This document shows, piece after piece, positions 62,746 to 64,000 of a DNA stretch of 64,000 nucleotides. The stretch is from NCBI GenBank assembly GCA_954871525.1, contig OX940868.1, positions 25,601,056-25,665,055 of the forward strand, in the 5' to 3' direction. Positions within the stretch are counted from its first letter, which is position 1. Every line of letters begins with the position of its first letter. This DNA comes from Parietaria judaica (lineage: Eukaryota; Streptophyta; Magnoliopsida; Rosales; Urticaceae). The notes beneath the pieces were generated by a model that was given only the letters and a program-made list of their open reading frames with translations, was not told the origin of the DNA and did not search any database. Position numbers and translations under genes: made by a program.

Positions 62746-62945
62746 TGTACTGACCCCGAATCGAATTGTTTGGGATTCGGAAGTGAAAGAAATTATTTTA
62801 TCTACTTATAGCGGACAAATTGGCATATTACCAAATCACGCGCCTATTGCCACAACTGTAGATATAGGTATTTTGAGAATACGACTTAACGACCAATGGT
62901 TAACAATGGCTCTGATGGGAGGTTTTGCGAGAATAGGGAATAATG
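62746..62945 (+). pseudogene. atpE: Nuclear insertion of plastid atpE (ATP synthase epsilon) fragment
   Basis: About 200 bases encode, in one frame, residues near 6-67 of the chloroplast ATP synthase epsilon subunit: [23 protein letters not shown] text with a stop at its start, then [40 protein letters not shown] and RIGNN. The true start and the C-terminal half are missing, and atpB does not precede it. This is a nuclear plastid DNA insertion, not a gene. A few substitutions from the usual plastid sequence suggest moderate age. Confidence 0.9.
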
Positions 62946-64000
62946 TTGAAAATATGACTGGTTATTATTTTTTCAAAATATTTTCTCAAAATATATTTTA
63001 CTTTTTCTTACTTTTGCCTACAAAGGTGTTTTTATTTTGGGTTTCTTTTTTTTCTTCTTTTTTTTTCCTCTACCTCACGTCATTATACATATAAATATAT
63101 GAAATATTATACAATATATGTAGTATATGATAATAATGATACAGATGTCGTATAATATTAAATTAAATAATAGTTTGTATGTATTAAGAGTAGAGATATC
63201 GTATTATTATGATATATTTGTACCGTAATATATCTATATGACATTGGACATCAACATATACAGTGCATAATATGTATAACATTACACATAGCTTTGATTA
63301 ATTACAAATAGTTTTTTAATTAAAAACAATCTCTTCTCTTTTTTTTTTTAACTTTTTAACCATGCATATATTTTAATAGAAAGGAAAACCGAATACAAAA
63401 AATAAAACCAAACATAATTTATTTTTTTTTCTTTTCAAAAAACAGTCCAACAAAATTGTAACCAATCACATTTTCAAAACGTTTTTATGAAGTTGTTTGG
63501 ATAAATATAAAATGCAAACACAAAACAAAAATATAAAACGCTTCCAAACGCTACCAAGACGTCGTTACGATTTTGTAGGCCTTTATCATATGTTTTGTGC
63601 CTTTTTTAAAACAAAACATAATGTTATTTTGACAGATTAAAAAAAAAAAAAGGCATATTCAGGTGTAGTTGTTGAATTTTCTCATTATTTCATCTTAAGT
63701 ATAATAACTCAAACTAATAATTCACGAGGCTAAAAATGGAAATCAGTGATTTTAAAAGTTAGTTTATTTCCAAATATATATATAGCTATGTTGATTAAAC
63801 TTTCCATATATCACCCTGAAAGTCTAAAATACTAATAAATAAGCTCTTAGACAAAGTTGGCATAGTACTACAGAGGTTTGTTAATACATTAAAACAATTC
63901 ACCTAATCAGGTTGTTGAAGCCGAACTTCAATCGCAATACGAATCTTATAATATTTGTTTCATGAATTAATTAATTCTTTGTCAAAGATGGACCATTCTT
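62946..64000. other. AT-rich spacer to the right edge
   Basis: No gene or structured repeat seen. Confidence 0.5.

Noticed and set aside
62783..63094. Functional ATP synthase epsilon gene
   Set aside because: Lacks the true start and the C-terminal half and runs into unrelated AT-rich sequence; a plastid DNA insertion.

Overview
The window is nuclear DNA from a flowering plant, almost certainly a eudicot. The reasons are spliced plant genes (LEUNIG-like, SMG7-like, a plant VQ protein, an AGP31-like wall protein, eIF3d), very AT-rich spacers, tRNA-derived SINEs, many short non-autonomous hAT and Mutator-like elements, and a fragment of plastid atpE. The species cannot be told from the sequence alone. 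Gene density is low: six recognisable genes in 64 kb, with GC-rich coding blocks standing out from the AT-rich background.

Layout. 1-1315 (-): 5' half of a LEUNIG-type corepressor gene, running off the left edge. 8.5-8.84 kb (-): a small two-membrane-segment protein resembling plant PKR1-type V-ATPase assembly factors, whose last exon I could not place. 10.2-13.4 kb (-): a complete five-exon SMG7-like (EST1 family) gene of nonsense-mediated decay. 14-27 kb: repeat-rich spacer. 27.2-27.8 kb (-): intronless VQ-motif gene. 28-44 kb: repeat-rich spacer. 44.2-45.3 kb (+): AGP31-like proline/histidine-rich cell-wall protein with one intron. 48.7-49.1 kb: dead Copia polymerase relic. 51.0-52.7 kb (-): intronless eIF3d. 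53-64 kb: spacer with a 1.28-kb solo LTR and a 200-bp plastid atpE insertion.

The six genes have unrelated jobs (transcriptional corepression, V-ATPase assembly, mRNA decay, defence signalling, cell wall, translation initiation), and nothing suggests a cluster or shared pathway. Between them lies a dense set of non-autonomous transposons. For several I could read terminal inverted repeats and exact target-site duplications: three hAT-type elements or families with 8-bp duplications, a family of long-inverted-repeat foldback elements with 9-10 bp duplications (Mutator-like), and the solo LTR with a 5-bp duplication. I did not find a convincing new biological system. The least conventional sequence is the 36.0-36.6 kb block: a GC-rich TCGCGA-studded hAT element directly beside an eight-module array with alternating 14- and 16-bp units, followed by a TATA box.
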